Position numbers and translations under genes: made by a program
Source: UBA7672 sp965229115
Lineage (GTDB): Bacteria > Pseudomonadota > Alphaproteobacteria > Caulobacterales > Hyphomonadaceae
Direction: 5' to 3'
Assembly (NCBI GenBank): GCA_965229115.1
Contig: CBDDIR010000003.1
Coordinates: forward strand, 3,162,001 to 3,226,000
Length of the DNA stretch: 64,000 nucleotides
Part shown: positions 17,299 through 26,053 of the stretch, one piece after another
How the letters are laid out: every line of letters begins with the position of its first letter
How positions within the stretch are numbered: the stretch's first letter is position 1
The notes under the pieces: generated by a model
Databases searched by the model: none
Seen by the model: only the letters and a program-made list of their open reading frames with translations
What the model was told of the DNA's origin: nothing

Positions 17299-18144
17299 AT
17301 GGGCCACACAGTTCGACTGCGCGGCGAATTCTGGCCGCAGGACCATTGGGGTCGCGTGACCAACGCCGCCATCGCGCGCGAGCAAATCGCTCAACCCGCT
17401 CTCGAAGCCGCCGATGAAGCCGCTGACGCTGCGCTGGAACGCTTCGGCGAACGCCTGCACTCCGTCTATCTCTCCGGCCCCGCCGCGCGCGGCCGTCCGG
17501 GCGGCGCTGCCTTCTTCGTGCTGCTCCGTCTCGGCGCGAACGACACGCGCAGCAATGAGAGCTGGGAAACCGCTATCGCTGCACAACTCCGCCGCCGCCA
17601 TCCGCGCGTTGGACGCGTGGCTGTCGTCGTCTTCAACTGGAAAGATGTCTTCACGACGGACGGCGCCTTCTCGCCCGCCCGCTTCCGCCTGGCCGTTAAC
17701 TCGGTCTGCGTCGCCGGCCGTAACATGACGCGCATGCTTGCTCCGCAACGCATCGACAGCGCCGCGATGAATGGCGACATTCTCGGCTTCCGTCCGCGCA
17801 TGCTGAATGCTGCCGGCCGCCTCGCCGCCGCCCGCGCGCCGGATCGCGTCCGCGCCGCAGCCATGGATGCTGGTCACGCCGTGCTCGCCGCCGCCTTCGC
17901 GCTCGTGATGGATCGCGAGCAGATGTACACCGAGGACCTCGATCTCCGCCGCGACCTGTTCACGCTGAACTATCCGGGTCGCGCCAAGGATCTCGCGGAA
18001 GCCTACGCCATGGCGACCCGCCCCTCGCCTGACGCCATGAAAGCGCTGGTCTTCATCGACAGCGCCTGCCGCTGGCTGACGCCGATGACGGATGCCTGGC
18101 TCAACGCCAACAACCCGCAGCGTTCGGAACAACTGAAGGCCTAG
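17299..18144 (+). CDS. Nucleotidyltransferase-fold-like protein, probably degenerate
   Basis: 281 residues. LHSVYLSGPAARGRPGG near residue 55 resembles the G-S-x-A-R-G helix of the minimal nucleotidyltransferase (Pol-beta) fold, but Ser-Gly-Pro replaces Gly-Ser and no D-x-D metal pair follows (AAFFVLLRL instead). The second half (about 180-281) is helical: AGHAVLAAAFALVMDREQM and DAMKALVFIDSACRWL, resembling the helical tails that accompany such domains. The assignment is fold-level inference. It is divergent from the small gene at 16690 and followed 94 bp later by the phage-like orphan. Confidence 0.6.
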   Translation: MGHTVRLRGEFWPQDHWGRVTNAAIAREQIAQPALEAADEAADAALERFGERLHSVYLSGPAARGRPGGAAFFVLLRLGANDTRSNESWETAIAAQLRRRHPRVGRVAVVVFNWKDVFTTDGAFSPARFRLAVNSVCVAGRNMTRMLAPQRIDSAAMNGDILGFRPRMLNAAGRLAAARAPDRVRAAAMDAGHAVLAAAFALVMDREQMYTEDLDLRRDLFTLNYPGRAKDLAEAYAMATRPSPDAMKALVFIDSACRWLTPMTDAWLNANNPQRSEQLKA

Positions 18145-18238
18145 GCTCGCGTCAGCGCATACAACTGCGTTTGGCCTTTGACTCATATTAACCATGATAA
18201 TTATCTAGGCTCAGACTCTTAGGGAGGTGGGCGTGGGT

Positions 18239-18775
18239 ATGTTTCTCGAGAATCTCGAGGATGTGCGGTCTCTGATGATTGCCGAGATCGAGGCGGACAT
18301 CGCCGGTCACAAACTCTACGTCAGTCCATATTTGAGCTTGATCGGTCGAACGGCTTGGCCGGGCATTTTGCTTGAGGCGGCGAAGGCCGGGGATGATGAA
18401 ACGTGCGCGAATGGCCTGCGCGCTGGTTCCAACCTTCGCCCGTACACGGAGTACGCTCACCAAGGAACCGTGCGGATGCGGAAAGTGCCCCACAACGCCG
18501 CGGAGACTTTTGCATGCGGCGAGTTCAACGTGTTCTACATGCGGGCGACGTGTCGCTTGGCTATCTATCGTCAGATTGAAATCGAAGCATATCGCGGACG
18601 ATACAGCGCTACGGCGCGGCGCGAGTCTACCATGCTGGAAGGACGCGTACTCAATCCGCACGTCATTCTTGAGGCTTTGCGCAACAGGGTCGATGGTCGA
18701 ACGAATATCGGACTGGGCGAACCGAATAGCGGCATGACGATCCGACTTTATCCGAGCGCGGCAAACGACCCTTAG
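18239..18775 (+). CDS. Hypothetical protein of phage/mobile-element type
   Basis: 178 residues from the ATG at 18239; GTG codons at 18233 and 18227 are alternatives, with AGGGAGG at 18221-18227. Visible motifs are CGEFNVFYMRATCRLAI at about 93-109, a following basic RRESTMLEGRVLNP and a C-terminal PNSGMTIRLYP. From memory this set recalls a family of roughly 180-residue proteins of unknown function seen in prophages and integrative elements. There are no phage genes around it, and it reads as a single orphan with more mixed third-codon bases than its neighbours. Confidence 0.6.
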   Translation: MFLENLEDVRSLMIAEIEADIAGHKLYVSPYLSLIGRTAWPGILLEAAKAGDDETCANGLRAGSNLRPYTEYAHQGTVRMRKVPHNAAETFACGEFNVFYMRATCRLAIYRQIEIEAYRGRYSATARRESTMLEGRVLNPHVILEALRNRVDGRTNIGLGEPNSGMTIRLYPSAANDP

Positions 18776-18780
18776 CCTCT

Positions 18781-19005
18781 TTACGGTTCCTTCTTCACGC
18801 GGCCGCGTGCGTCCAGCTCTGCGCCGCAGGCGATGCAGGTCGTGCCGCCCCACATCATCTGGTCCATGCTGTTGGGCGTGCGCACTTTCGGCTGCTCGCG
18901 ACCGCATTTCCCGCACTTCACCGGTTTGCGGAAGACGATGAAGATGATCAGCACCGCGGCCGTGGCGATGCCGCCGATCAACGCCGCCAGGAATGCCTGA
19001 TCCAT
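18781..19005 (-). CDS. Small membrane protein with zinc ribbon
   Basis: 74 residues. One membrane segment (about 4-25, AALIGGIATAAVLIIFIVF) is followed by a C-terminal zinc ribbon built from CGKCG and, 21 residues later, CIACG. The ribbon would face the cytoplasm if the N-terminus is outside. No named family recognised. It is divergent from the sulfatase gene, which begins 110 bp away. Confidence 0.75.
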   Translation of the reverse strand: MDQAFLAALIGGIATAAVLIIFIVFRKPVKCGKCGREQPKVRTPNSMDQMMWGGTTCIACGAELDARGRVKKEP

Positions 19006-19114
19006 TGACTTGTCCTTCTACCGAAAGTCGTTCCCGCAGCGTCACGCCAACGCGCCCATAGACCGCCAGCCTCGCCGCTTCTATCAGGAATGGGACACGG
19101 CGGGAGACTGGAAA

Positions 19115-21079
19115 ATGACCACGAAGCTCTATGCGATCGCCAGCGCTCTCGCGCTCACCGCCTGCGCCACGCCCGAGGCGCCCGCTCAACAGAGCAGCAG
19201 CGGCCCATCCAGCTTCACCAAGGCCGTTCACGATCAGACGCGGGCCGAACGCCCCTTCTCCGACACGCGTGATTTTGACTTTGCCCAGCGCGGCTTCATC
19301 GCGACGCGCAAGGACCCGCTCATCACCACGGCCGCCGGTCAGCCGGTGTGGAACCTCGCCGCGTTCGACTTCCTCAAGGCGGATGTGTCGCCGACCGTGA
19401 ACCCCAGCCTTTGGCGTCAGGGCCAGCTCATGGCCAAGCACGGCCTCTTCAAAGTCAGCGACACTATCTGGCAGGTGCGTGGGTTCGATCTCGCCAACAT
19501 CACCTTCGTCAAAGGTTCGACCGGCTGGATCATCATCGACACGCTCGGCTCGAACGAAACCGCCAAGGCAGCGCTTGATCTCGCCAACGAACATCTCGGC
19601 GCCCGCCCTGTCGTCGCGCTGATCTACACCCACTCCCACACGGATCACTTCGCGGGCGCGGCTGGTCTTGTGCAGCTGGCTGATGTTCGCGCCGGCAAGG
19701 TGCAGGTGATCGCGCCAAAGGGTTTCCTGGAAGCCGCAGTCGGCGAGAACGTTATTGCCGGGCCTGCGATGCAGCGCCGCGCGATGTATCAGTTCGGCGT
19801 GCCGCTGCCGAAGGGCGTGGACGGCCTCGTCAACGCCGGCATCGGCCCTGGCCTCTCCACCGGCACAACCTCTCTCATTCCGCCGACAAAGGAGATCTCC
19901 GCCACTGGCGAAGCGCTCACCCTCGATGGCGTCAAACTCGTCTTCCAGTTCACGCCCGGCACCGAAGCGCCCGCCGAGATGAACGTCCACTTCCCGGACT
20001 GGAAGATCATCGACATGGCGGAGAACGCAAACGCCACCCAGCACAACATCCTCACGCCGCGCGGCGCCGTTGTGCGCGACGCCAAGGTGTGGGCGGAAGG
20101 CATCACCAAGGCGCTGCGCCTGTTTGGCGACAGCGATATCCTGATTGCCAGCCATGGTTGGCCGCGCTTCGGCAATAGCGAGATCCGCGACTATCTCGGC
20201 AAGCACCGCGACGCCTATGCCTTCCTGCACGACCAGACCGTTCGCCTGATGAACCAGGGCCTCAATGGCGACGAGATCGCCTCGCGCCTGAAGCTGCCGG
20301 CGGAACTCGATCGCGAATGGTATGATCGCCCCTATTACGGCTCGCTCTCGTTCAACGCCCGTGCGGTCTATCAGCTCTACATGGGCTGGTACGACGCCAA
20401 CCCCTCCAACCTTGCGCCCGTGCCGCCCGTCGATACGGGCAAGCGTTATGTCGAGGCGCTGGGCGGCGCCGAGCGCGTGAAGCAGCTGGCCAAATCCGCG
20501 ATCGACAAGGGCGACTATGCTTGGGCGGCGGAGCTGCTGAACCATGTTGTCATGTCGGACAATGCGGATGTGGCCGCGAAAGAGATGCTGGCTGGCGCCT
20601 ATGACCAGCTGGGCTGGCAGACCGAGAATTCGCTGTGGCGCAATATCTATCTGACCGGCGCGAAAGAGTTGCGCTCTGGCGTGGGCGCGCCGCGGGCCAA
20701 TCCGGCTTCGCAGATGGCGACGATTGCGAACCTGCCGATGGGCGCGCTGTTTGATCTGCTCGCGGTGCGTCTCAACGCTGAGAAAGCGGCGGGGGAGACG
20801 CTGAAGCTGGCGTTCGTCCTGTCCGACACCAATGAGCGCAGCTATGTGACCATCGCGAACGGCGTGTTGGTTCATGAGGAGATCGCAGCGCCTGGGCCGG
20901 TGGATGCTACGCTGACCGTAACGCGGGCGGACTTCCTTGGTTCGATCTTCGGTGGCCAGCCGCTGCCGCCCAAGGTTGCGAGCGGGGCCGCGAAGATAGA
21001 TGGGAATGCGGGCGCCCTTCTCAAGCTGTCGCAATGGATGGACCCGCCCAATCCGGCTTTCCCGATCGTGTCGCGGTAG
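19115..21079 (+). CDS. Class III (metallo-beta-lactamase fold) alkylsulfatase-like lipoprotein
   Basis: 654 residues from the ATG at 19115, preceded by GGGAGA. MTTKLYAIASALALTAC is a lipoprotein signal. The MBL domain carries THSHTDHFAG (metal ligands His173, His175, Asp177, His178). It continues with the alkylsulfatase dimerisation region (for example VARYVEALGGAERVKQLA-like YVEALGGAERVK) and a C-terminal SCP2-like domain (DATLTVTRADFLGSIFGG). This is the architecture of SdsA1/BDS1 enzymes that hydrolyse primary alkyl sulfates such as dodecyl sulfate. Likely periplasmic or outer-membrane bound. Codon usage shifts to G-ending codons in the last third. Confidence 0.9.
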   Translation: MTTKLYAIASALALTACATPEAPAQQSSSGPSSFTKAVHDQTRAERPFSDTRDFDFAQRGFIATRKDPLITTAAGQPVWNLAAFDFLKADVSPTVNPSLWRQGQLMAKHGLFKVSDTIWQVRGFDLANITFVKGSTGWIIIDTLGSNETAKAALDLANEHLGARPVVALIYTHSHTDHFAGAAGLVQLADVRAGKVQVIAPKGFLEAAVGENVIAGPAMQRRAMYQFGVPLPKGVDGLVNAGIGPGLSTGTTSLIPPTKEISATGEALTLDGVKLVFQFTPGTEAPAEMNVHFPDWKIIDMAENANATQHNILTPRGAVVRDAKVWAEGITKALRLFGDSDILIASHGWPRFGNSEIRDYLGKHRDAYAFLHDQTVRLMNQGLNGDEIASRLKLPAELDREWYDRPYYGSLSFNARAVYQLYMGWYDANPSNLAPVPPVDTGKRYVEALGGAERVKQLAKSAIDKGDYAWAAELLNHVVMSDNADVAAKEMLAGAYDQLGWQTENSLWRNIYLTGAKELRSGVGAPRANPASQMATIANLPMGALFDLLAVRLNAEKAAGETLKLAFVLSDTNERSYVTIANGVLVHEEIAAPGPVDATLTVTRADFLGSIFGGQPLPPKVASGAAKIDGNAGALLKLSQWMDPPNPAFPIVSR

Positions 21080-21165
21080 CCTGCCGCGAGAGCTGGAATG
21101 GACCCGCGCGTGATTTGCGGGCATAAATGTGGGGCGTTTGATCGGGTCGCATTGCGGGGGCCGTC

Positions 21166-22287
21166 TTGGATCGCACCGACATCTTCATCGGCTATCGCCG
21201 TGACGACACGGGCGACTCCGTTGGGCGCATCTACGACAAGCTGTGCGAGCGGTTCGGGAAGGACCACATCTACAAGGACGTGGACAAGACGCCGATCGGG
21301 AAGGATTTCGGGCAGCACATTCTTGGCGTGCTGCCGACCTGCCGGGTGTTTCTCGCGATCATCGGAAAGCAGTGGATCGATATGCGCGCGCCCGATGGCA
21401 GGCGGCGGATTGATGATCCGCAGGACTGGGTGCGGATCGAGCTGGAGACTGCGCTGAACACGCCGGGGCTGCAGGTTGTGCCGGTGCTGATCAATGATGC
21501 TGTCATTCCGAGCGAGAAGGATCTGCCGGAGCCGTTGCGGGCGTTGAGCCTGTTGAATGCCGCGAAGGTTCGGCGTGATCCGGATTTCCATGTGGATATG
21601 GAAAGATTGATGACGGCGATCGGCGGGGCGAAGGCTGGGCCGAAGCCGCCGTACAAGCTGACGCTGCCGCATGTGTTGATTGCTGGGGGTGCGTTGGCGG
21701 CTTTCGTTATTGCGGCGAATGCGATGCAGCCGAAAGCTCCGGATTTTTCGGGCGGGTTCACTGTGCCGAGCATTCCTGGACCTGATGCGGCTGCCTTGGC
21801 CGTTGTGGGGGATGGGACATGGCCGCCGGGGGATATTGCTGCGATGGCGCGGCGGGCGAATGATTATGTCCATGGGAAGTGGCGGCAGGATGCTGTGCTG
21901 ATGTCGCTTTCGGTTGAGAAAAATCAGAAGGGGGGAGTCGATGGGAGCTTCACCTTCTATTCGGCCGAGCAGGAAGAACAGGTGACGTTGATGAACGGCA
22001 TGCTGACTTCGCCGTATCCGCGGCAGGATGATCCGGGTCAGGCGATCCAGGGGAACTTCCTGGGCCTTGAGCAGGCCATCGCGCAGGCCCGGGAGATCGG
22101 GCTGAACGGAAAGCAGATCGAGAAGGCCGTTCTGGAATGGAGCCGCGGGGAACCCTGCGGCACCGGGAATTTCCAGATCGACAATGCGATCCTGCCCAGA
22201 TGCCCGCCGGGTCCACGCTTTGAAGGCCTGCAGTGGGAGATCAACTCCGCTGTGGGCGATCGCAAATACGTGCCGGCGACTGGCTAA
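21166..22287 (+). CDS. TIR-domain protein with membrane anchor and extracytoplasmic domain
   Basis: 373 residues from a TTG with GGGGG five bases upstream. Residues 4-150 form a TIR domain: DIFIGYRRDDTGDSVGRIYD is the first strand/loop and DWVRIELETAL carries Glu92 at the position of the catalytic glutamate of TIR NADases. One membrane segment spans about 168-186. The 185-residue C-terminal part, with a Cys pair (GEPCGTG and LPRCPPG), would lie outside the cytoplasm and matches nothing I know. It may sense envelope stress or infection and deplete NAD, but no partner defence gene is adjacent. Third codon positions are unlike those of upstream genes, suggesting transfer. Confidence 0.85.
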   Translation: MDRTDIFIGYRRDDTGDSVGRIYDKLCERFGKDHIYKDVDKTPIGKDFGQHILGVLPTCRVFLAIIGKQWIDMRAPDGRRRIDDPQDWVRIELETALNTPGLQVVPVLINDAVIPSEKDLPEPLRALSLLNAAKVRRDPDFHVDMERLMTAIGGAKAGPKPPYKLTLPHVLIAGGALAAFVIAANAMQPKAPDFSGGFTVPSIPGPDAAALAVVGDGTWPPGDIAAMARRANDYVHGKWRQDAVLMSLSVEKNQKGGVDGSFTFYSAEQEEQVTLMNGMLTSPYPRQDDPGQAIQGNFLGLEQAIAQAREIGLNGKQIEKAVLEWSRGEPCGTGNFQIDNAILPRCPPGPRFEGLQWEINSAVGDRKYVPATG

Positions 22288-22293
22288 CGCTCC

Positions 22294-23220
22294 CTACTCC
22301 GCGCTCAAGCCGAACTGCCTGATGAACTTGTCCGCGAGGATGGCGTGGACGGCTGAGGTCTTGTGCGCGTTGTCGTAGTTCACGAGCTTCGCGCAATCCA
22401 TCGTCTGGCCCTTGGCGGAACAATATGCGGCCGGATCGGCGGAGTATTTCGCGAGACCGTAGCCTTCGGCCCTGGCGATCACGTCGCGAATGTCGGTGTA
22501 GAAATCATAGACCTCGACGTCCGCGCCGAGTTCCTTGTCGAGATCAGCGACCAGCTTGCGGATGGCGATGTTGAGCTGGCGGCCGGCCGCATCGTTCTTG
22601 GCGTCGACATTCGGTTCTTCGGTGGCCTTGTCATGGTCCGACAGGATCGGGCGCGGCGTGCGCGTGCCGACGACGATGAACTTCGCGCCGAGCGCATCCA
22701 GCTTCGTCACGGACGCGCGCAGGTTGACAAGCACGCCGGCGATCGCCTTGTCGATTGCGGCCTGGTCCGACTTGTCGGTCGCGGCGAGGTCGTTCGAGCC
22801 GGCCATCACCATGTAGAGGGCGTGACTGTCGGCGGGCTTGCCGCCGAGAGCGACTTCGAATTCCACCATTTGCGCCAGCAGGCCGGTGTCGCGCAGGTCG
22901 GGCGCATCGGCGTTGCCGACGATATTGCCCGTGCCTGACGTCGCCCCGCCCCACGCATAGTTCACCTGCGTCACGCCCAGACGCTGGCTCAGATACTCCG
23001 GCAGGATCTCCGCATTTGAGTAGCGCTTGCCGACAGTGTTCGGCGGCACGAGCTTTCCGTCCTTCGGATTGCCATCGCGCTCGGTTATCGCGCGGCCGAT
23101 GTCGAGATTGCTGTCGCCGATGAAGACGAGTTGCGAGACCTTGTGAGGCGCGCCGGGGCCGGACGTGGCGCAGCTGGCCAACAGGGCGGCGAGCGCCAGA
23201 CCTGCGATGCGTTTCATCAT
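22294..23220 (-). CDS. SGNH/GDSL hydrolase family lipoprotein
   Basis: 308 residues from the ATG at 23220, preceded by GGGAGAACGG. MMKRIAGLALAALLASCATS is a lipoprotein signal. The four SGNH blocks are present: FIGDSNLDIGRA (Ser), NYAWGGATSGTGN (Gly), MVMAGSNDLAA (Asn) and YDNAHKTSAVH (Asp-His). A probable periplasmic or surface esterase/lipase. It follows the M20 peptidase gene by 20 bp on the same strand and is probably cotranscribed. Its stop is 6 bp from that of the TIR gene on the other strand. Confidence 0.9.
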   Translation of the reverse strand: MMKRIAGLALAALLASCATSGPGAPHKVSQLVFIGDSNLDIGRAITERDGNPKDGKLVPPNTVGKRYSNAEILPEYLSQRLGVTQVNYAWGGATSGTGNIVGNADAPDLRDTGLLAQMVEFEVALGGKPADSHALYMVMAGSNDLAATDKSDQAAIDKAIAGVLVNLRASVTKLDALGAKFIVVGTRTPRPILSDHDKATEEPNVDAKNDAAGRQLNIAIRKLVADLDKELGADVEVYDFYTDIRDVIARAEGYGLAKYSADPAAYCSAKGQTMDCAKLVNYDNAHKTSAVHAILADKFIRQFGLSAE

Positions 23221-23240
23221 TCCGTTCTCCCGAAGTTTTC

Positions 23241-24737
23241 TCACGAGCCGAGCGCCATCATCAGCTGGGCGTAGCCCTTTATCATGCGGCCGAGATTGTC
23301 GACGGACAGGCGTTCATTCGTGCCGTGGAAGCCGTTGAGATCAGCGTCGTCATAGATGGCAGGCGCGAAGCGATAGATCGCATCCTTGCTGATCGCAGAC
23401 GCGTAACGCGCGTCCGTTGCGCCGATCACCAGAGCAGGCGCGACAGGAACATCGCCGCCGCCGGTTGCGCGCGCGACGGCTTCGAGAACGCGGTAGGCTT
23501 CGCTGTCCATTGACGAGACAGGCGAAGGCTCGGAGCCGATGCCGCCTTCGTATTCGGCGACCGTCAGGCCTTCGATGTGGGACGTCACGTCCTTCACGTG
23601 CTGGGTGACTGACGCGACCGTGTCGTTGGGATGGATGCGGAAGTTCACCACGGCGCTGGCGCGTTGCGGCAGGACGTTGTCCTTGATCGATCCCGTCATC
23701 ATCGTGGGCGCGGTCGTCGTGCGCACGATGGCGTTGGCCGAGGCATCGCCGCTGACCTGGCCCGTGATGACGGAGCCGAGCAGCCACTGGTTGGCGAAGG
23801 CGAGGCGCGTGGCGAACGGCAGATCGGCGGAGACGGCCTGGATCATCTGGTTGAAGGGCGGCGCAGAGAGATTGGCCGGCATCTGCTTTTCTTCCAGCGC
23901 GACGAGCGCGCGGGCGATGCGGACTGCCCCGCTCTCACGCGGCGGGCGCGAGGAGTGGCCGCCTTCGGTGGTGGCGGTGATCTGGAGCGAGATGTAGCCC
24001 TTTTCGGCAACGCCGATCAGCGCGGCTGGCTTGCCCGTGAGCGGATAGTTGTCGAGGACGGCATAACCTTCATCGAGGACCATGGCCGGCGTGACATTGC
24101 GCGACTTCAGCGTGGCGAAGATTTCCTTCGCGCCGGCGCCCGAGACTTCTTCATCATGGCCGAAGGCAAAGATAACAGTGCGCTTCGGGGTCCAGCCTGA
24201 CTTCGCGAGCGCGTCGCCCGCTTCGAGGATGGCGATGAGCGAGCCTTTGTCGTCCATCGCACCGCGGCCCCAGATATAGCCATCAGCGACAACGCCGCCG
24301 AAGGGACCGTGGGCCCAGTCTGCATCCGTGCCGGGGTTCACGGGCACGACGTCCTGGTGGGCCATGAGGATGATGGGCGGCAGCGAGGTGTCTGTTCCGG
24401 TCCACGTCATCAGCATGGCGTGGGTGAGGATCTTTTCCATCGTCATCTTCGCGAAGATGGCGGGATAGCGGGCGCGCAAGGCTGCTTCGAGATCGATCCA
24501 GGGCTGATCGGCGCCGGGCTTTGGATCGCCGGAAGCGTAGGTGACGGTCTGGATGCGGATGGCCGCGCCGAGCATTTCAGCGGCGGCGGCGACGTCGACC
24601 GCGGGTGGTTCAGGCAGGGTGATTGCGGCCTTGGCATCGGTCTTCGGGCCGAACTGCGAGGTGTTCCACAACACGACGCCGACGAGGATGGCGAGAACGA
24701 CCGCCAGACCGCCGATAAGCTTCAAGGCCAGTTTCAT
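23241..24737 (-). CDS. M20 family metallopeptidase (PM20D1/CPS1-like)
   Basis: 498 residues with an N-terminal membrane segment (about 4-26). Metal and catalytic residues are visible in MAHQDVVPVNPG (His, with catalytic Asp), WGRGAMDDKGS (bridging Asp) and FGHDEEVSGAGA (Glu-Glu); the last ligand histidine lies in LNGFHGTNERLS. The large size, membrane segment and sequence are those of the carboxypeptidase-S/PM20D1 group, which hydrolyses or condenses N-acyl amino acids. The active domain should face the periplasm. First gene of a pair with the GDSL lipoprotein. Confidence 0.92.
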   Translation of the reverse strand: MKLALKLIGGLAVVLAILVGVVLWNTSQFGPKTDAKAAITLPEPPAVDVAAAAEMLGAAIRIQTVTYASGDPKPGADQPWIDLEAALRARYPAIFAKMTMEKILTHAMLMTWTGTDTSLPPIILMAHQDVVPVNPGTDADWAHGPFGGVVADGYIWGRGAMDDKGSLIAILEAGDALAKSGWTPKRTVIFAFGHDEEVSGAGAKEIFATLKSRNVTPAMVLDEGYAVLDNYPLTGKPAALIGVAEKGYISLQITATTEGGHSSRPPRESGAVRIARALVALEEKQMPANLSAPPFNQMIQAVSADLPFATRLAFANQWLLGSVITGQVSGDASANAIVRTTTAPTMMTGSIKDNVLPQRASAVVNFRIHPNDTVASVTQHVKDVTSHIEGLTVAEYEGGIGSEPSPVSSMDSEAYRVLEAVARATGGGDVPVAPALVIGATDARYASAISKDAIYRFAPAIYDDADLNGFHGTNERLSVDNLGRMIKGYAQLMMALGS

Positions 24738-24820
24738 GGACGATCACCACCCGACGTTTCACCCGCCCAACTTAAAGCAGCGCGAAACCGCAATGGTCAA
24801 CTCGCCGTAGGGACAGCCGC

Positions 24821-25198
24821 CTACCGCGAAACGCTTGTCTTTCGACCCCGCGACGGACGCGTCTTGGTTGACTCCTTGCGTACGTTATAGGCGACAAGGA
24901 TAGCCGGCAGCAGACCCGGAAAGCGGGCTTCTATCTCCTCGAAGCGCGATGTGTTGCGCATCTCGACACCCTGCCGCTCCGATCGGATCAAGCCGGCTTC
25001 GCGCAATACGCGGAAGTGTTGCGACAGTGAGGATTTGGGGATCGGCTTGTCATTCACCCTGGAGAACGTAGCGCAGATCTGCGCGCACGTTGCGCCCGCG
25101 ATCTCGGCAAAGATCGTCGCGCGAACGGGGTCCGCCAGCGCGTGGAGAATGTCTTCGGCGCGGATCTCGTCACTGGCCGGGTGAAACAGCTGTCGCAT
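24821..25198 (-). CDS. ArsR-family winged-helix transcriptional regulator
   Basis: 125 residues. The DNA-binding domain covers about 14-90, with ILHALADPVRATIFAEI (first helices), the recognition region KSSLSQHFRVLREAGLI and the wing RSERQGVEMRN. Cys37 and Cys41 lie in ATCAQICATF, but there is no ELCVCD-type metal site. It is divergent from the SDR gene; the 89-bp spacer contains a perfect inverted repeat at 25235-25255, the probable operator for both genes. Confidence 0.92.
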   Translation of the reverse strand: MRQLFHPASDEIRAEDILHALADPVRATIFAEIAGATCAQICATFSRVNDKPIPKSSLSQHFRVLREAGLIRSERQGVEMRNTSRFEEIEARFPGLLPAILVAYNVRKESTKTRPSRGRKTSVSR

Positions 25199-25234
25199 AA
25201 ATCTTTATCTAGGAGGTCTTGAAGGGCAGCTCAA

Positions 25235-25255
25235 TAGTTCACAATTCCCGAACTA
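25235..25255. promoter_or_regulatory. Probable ArsR-family operator between regulator and SDR gene
   Basis: Perfect inverted repeat TAGTTC (25235-25240) and GAACTA (25250-25255) with a 9-bp spacer, centred in the divergent promoter region. Length and spacing fit a winged-helix dimer. It is 37 bp from the regulator start codon and 33 bp from the SDR start codon, so one site could repress both. Confidence 0.55.
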
Positions 25256-25287
25256 CTGCACAAATTGATCAGAAACAGGAACTGCTC

Positions 25288-26034
25288 ATGTCAAAGCTTG
25301 ATGGCAAGGTCGCTATCGTAACCGGCGCGTCCAAGGGAATTGGCGCCGCGATTGCCAAAGCCTTGGGGGCACAAGGCGCCTCTGTCGTCGTCAACTACGC
25401 CTCCAGCAAGGAAGGCGCGGAGGCCGTCGCCGGCGTTATCAACCAGACCGGCGGGAAGGCGATCACCGTCCAGGGCGACGTGTCGAAACAGGCAGAAGCC
25501 AAAGGTATAATCGACGCCGCCATCGAGGCCTTTGGAAGGCTCGATATCCTCGTCAACAATTCAGGCGTCTATGAGTGGAGCTCGCTTGAAGACCTCACGG
25601 AGACGAGCTTCCACAAGCAGTTCGACATCAACGTGCTCGGTCCCTTGCTGACCACCCAGGCCGCCCTCACCCACTTCAAGGAAGGCGGCAGCGTGATCAA
25701 TATCGGCTCCGCGGTCAGCACCGCTCAACCGCCTCAGTCGTCGATTTACACCGCTACCAAGGCGGCCGTGGATGCCATCACTGGCGTCCTCGCCAAAGAG
25801 CTGGGTGCTCGCAACATCCGCGTGAACTCGATCAACCCTGGCATCGTCGAAACGGAAGGCAGCCGCTCAGCCGGCTTCATCGGCTCTCCGCAGGAAGCGC
25901 TGTTCGTGAGCCAGACGCCGCTGGGCCGCACAGGCCAACCTGACGATATTGCCGACATCGCAGTTTTCCTCGCCTCCGACGCGTCGCGCTGGCTCACCGG
26001 CGAAAAACTGATTGCCAGCGGCGGCCTGCGCTAA
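25288..26034 (+). CDS. Short-chain dehydrogenase/reductase (SDR) family protein
   Basis: 248 residues from the ATG at 25288 (AGGA upstream). Classical SDR: cofactor motif VTGASKGIGAAIAKAL (TGxxxGIG), NNSG in place of NNAG, catalytic Ser in INIGSAVSTAQ, Tyr and Lys in SSIYTATKAAVDA (Y-x-x-x-K), and C-terminal ASDASRWLTGEKLIASGG. The N-A-to-N-S change in NNSG is common. The Arg/Ser-rich cofactor loop (NYASSKEGAEAV) suggests NADP(H). Closest in style to glucose dehydrogenase/3-oxoacyl reductase-like enzymes controlled by a local ArsR repressor. A terminator-like hairpin follows. Confidence 0.92.
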   Translation: MSKLDGKVAIVTGASKGIGAAIAKALGAQGASVVVNYASSKEGAEAVAGVINQTGGKAITVQGDVSKQAEAKGIIDAAIEAFGRLDILVNNSGVYEWSSLEDLTETSFHKQFDINVLGPLLTTQAALTHFKEGGSVINIGSAVSTAQPPQSSIYTATKAAVDAITGVLAKELGARNIRVNSINPGIVETEGSRSAGFIGSPQEALFVSQTPLGRTGQPDDIADIAVFLASDASRWLTGEKLIASGGLR

Positions 26035-26053
26035 CGCTCAGTACAAAACAAAC

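Noticed and set aside
18188..21124. A 978-codon open frame on the minus strand
   Set aside because: It is antisense to the alkylsulfatase-like gene and the phage-like gene, has Arg/His-rich composition and no domain; it results from the GC-rich codon bias of the real genes.
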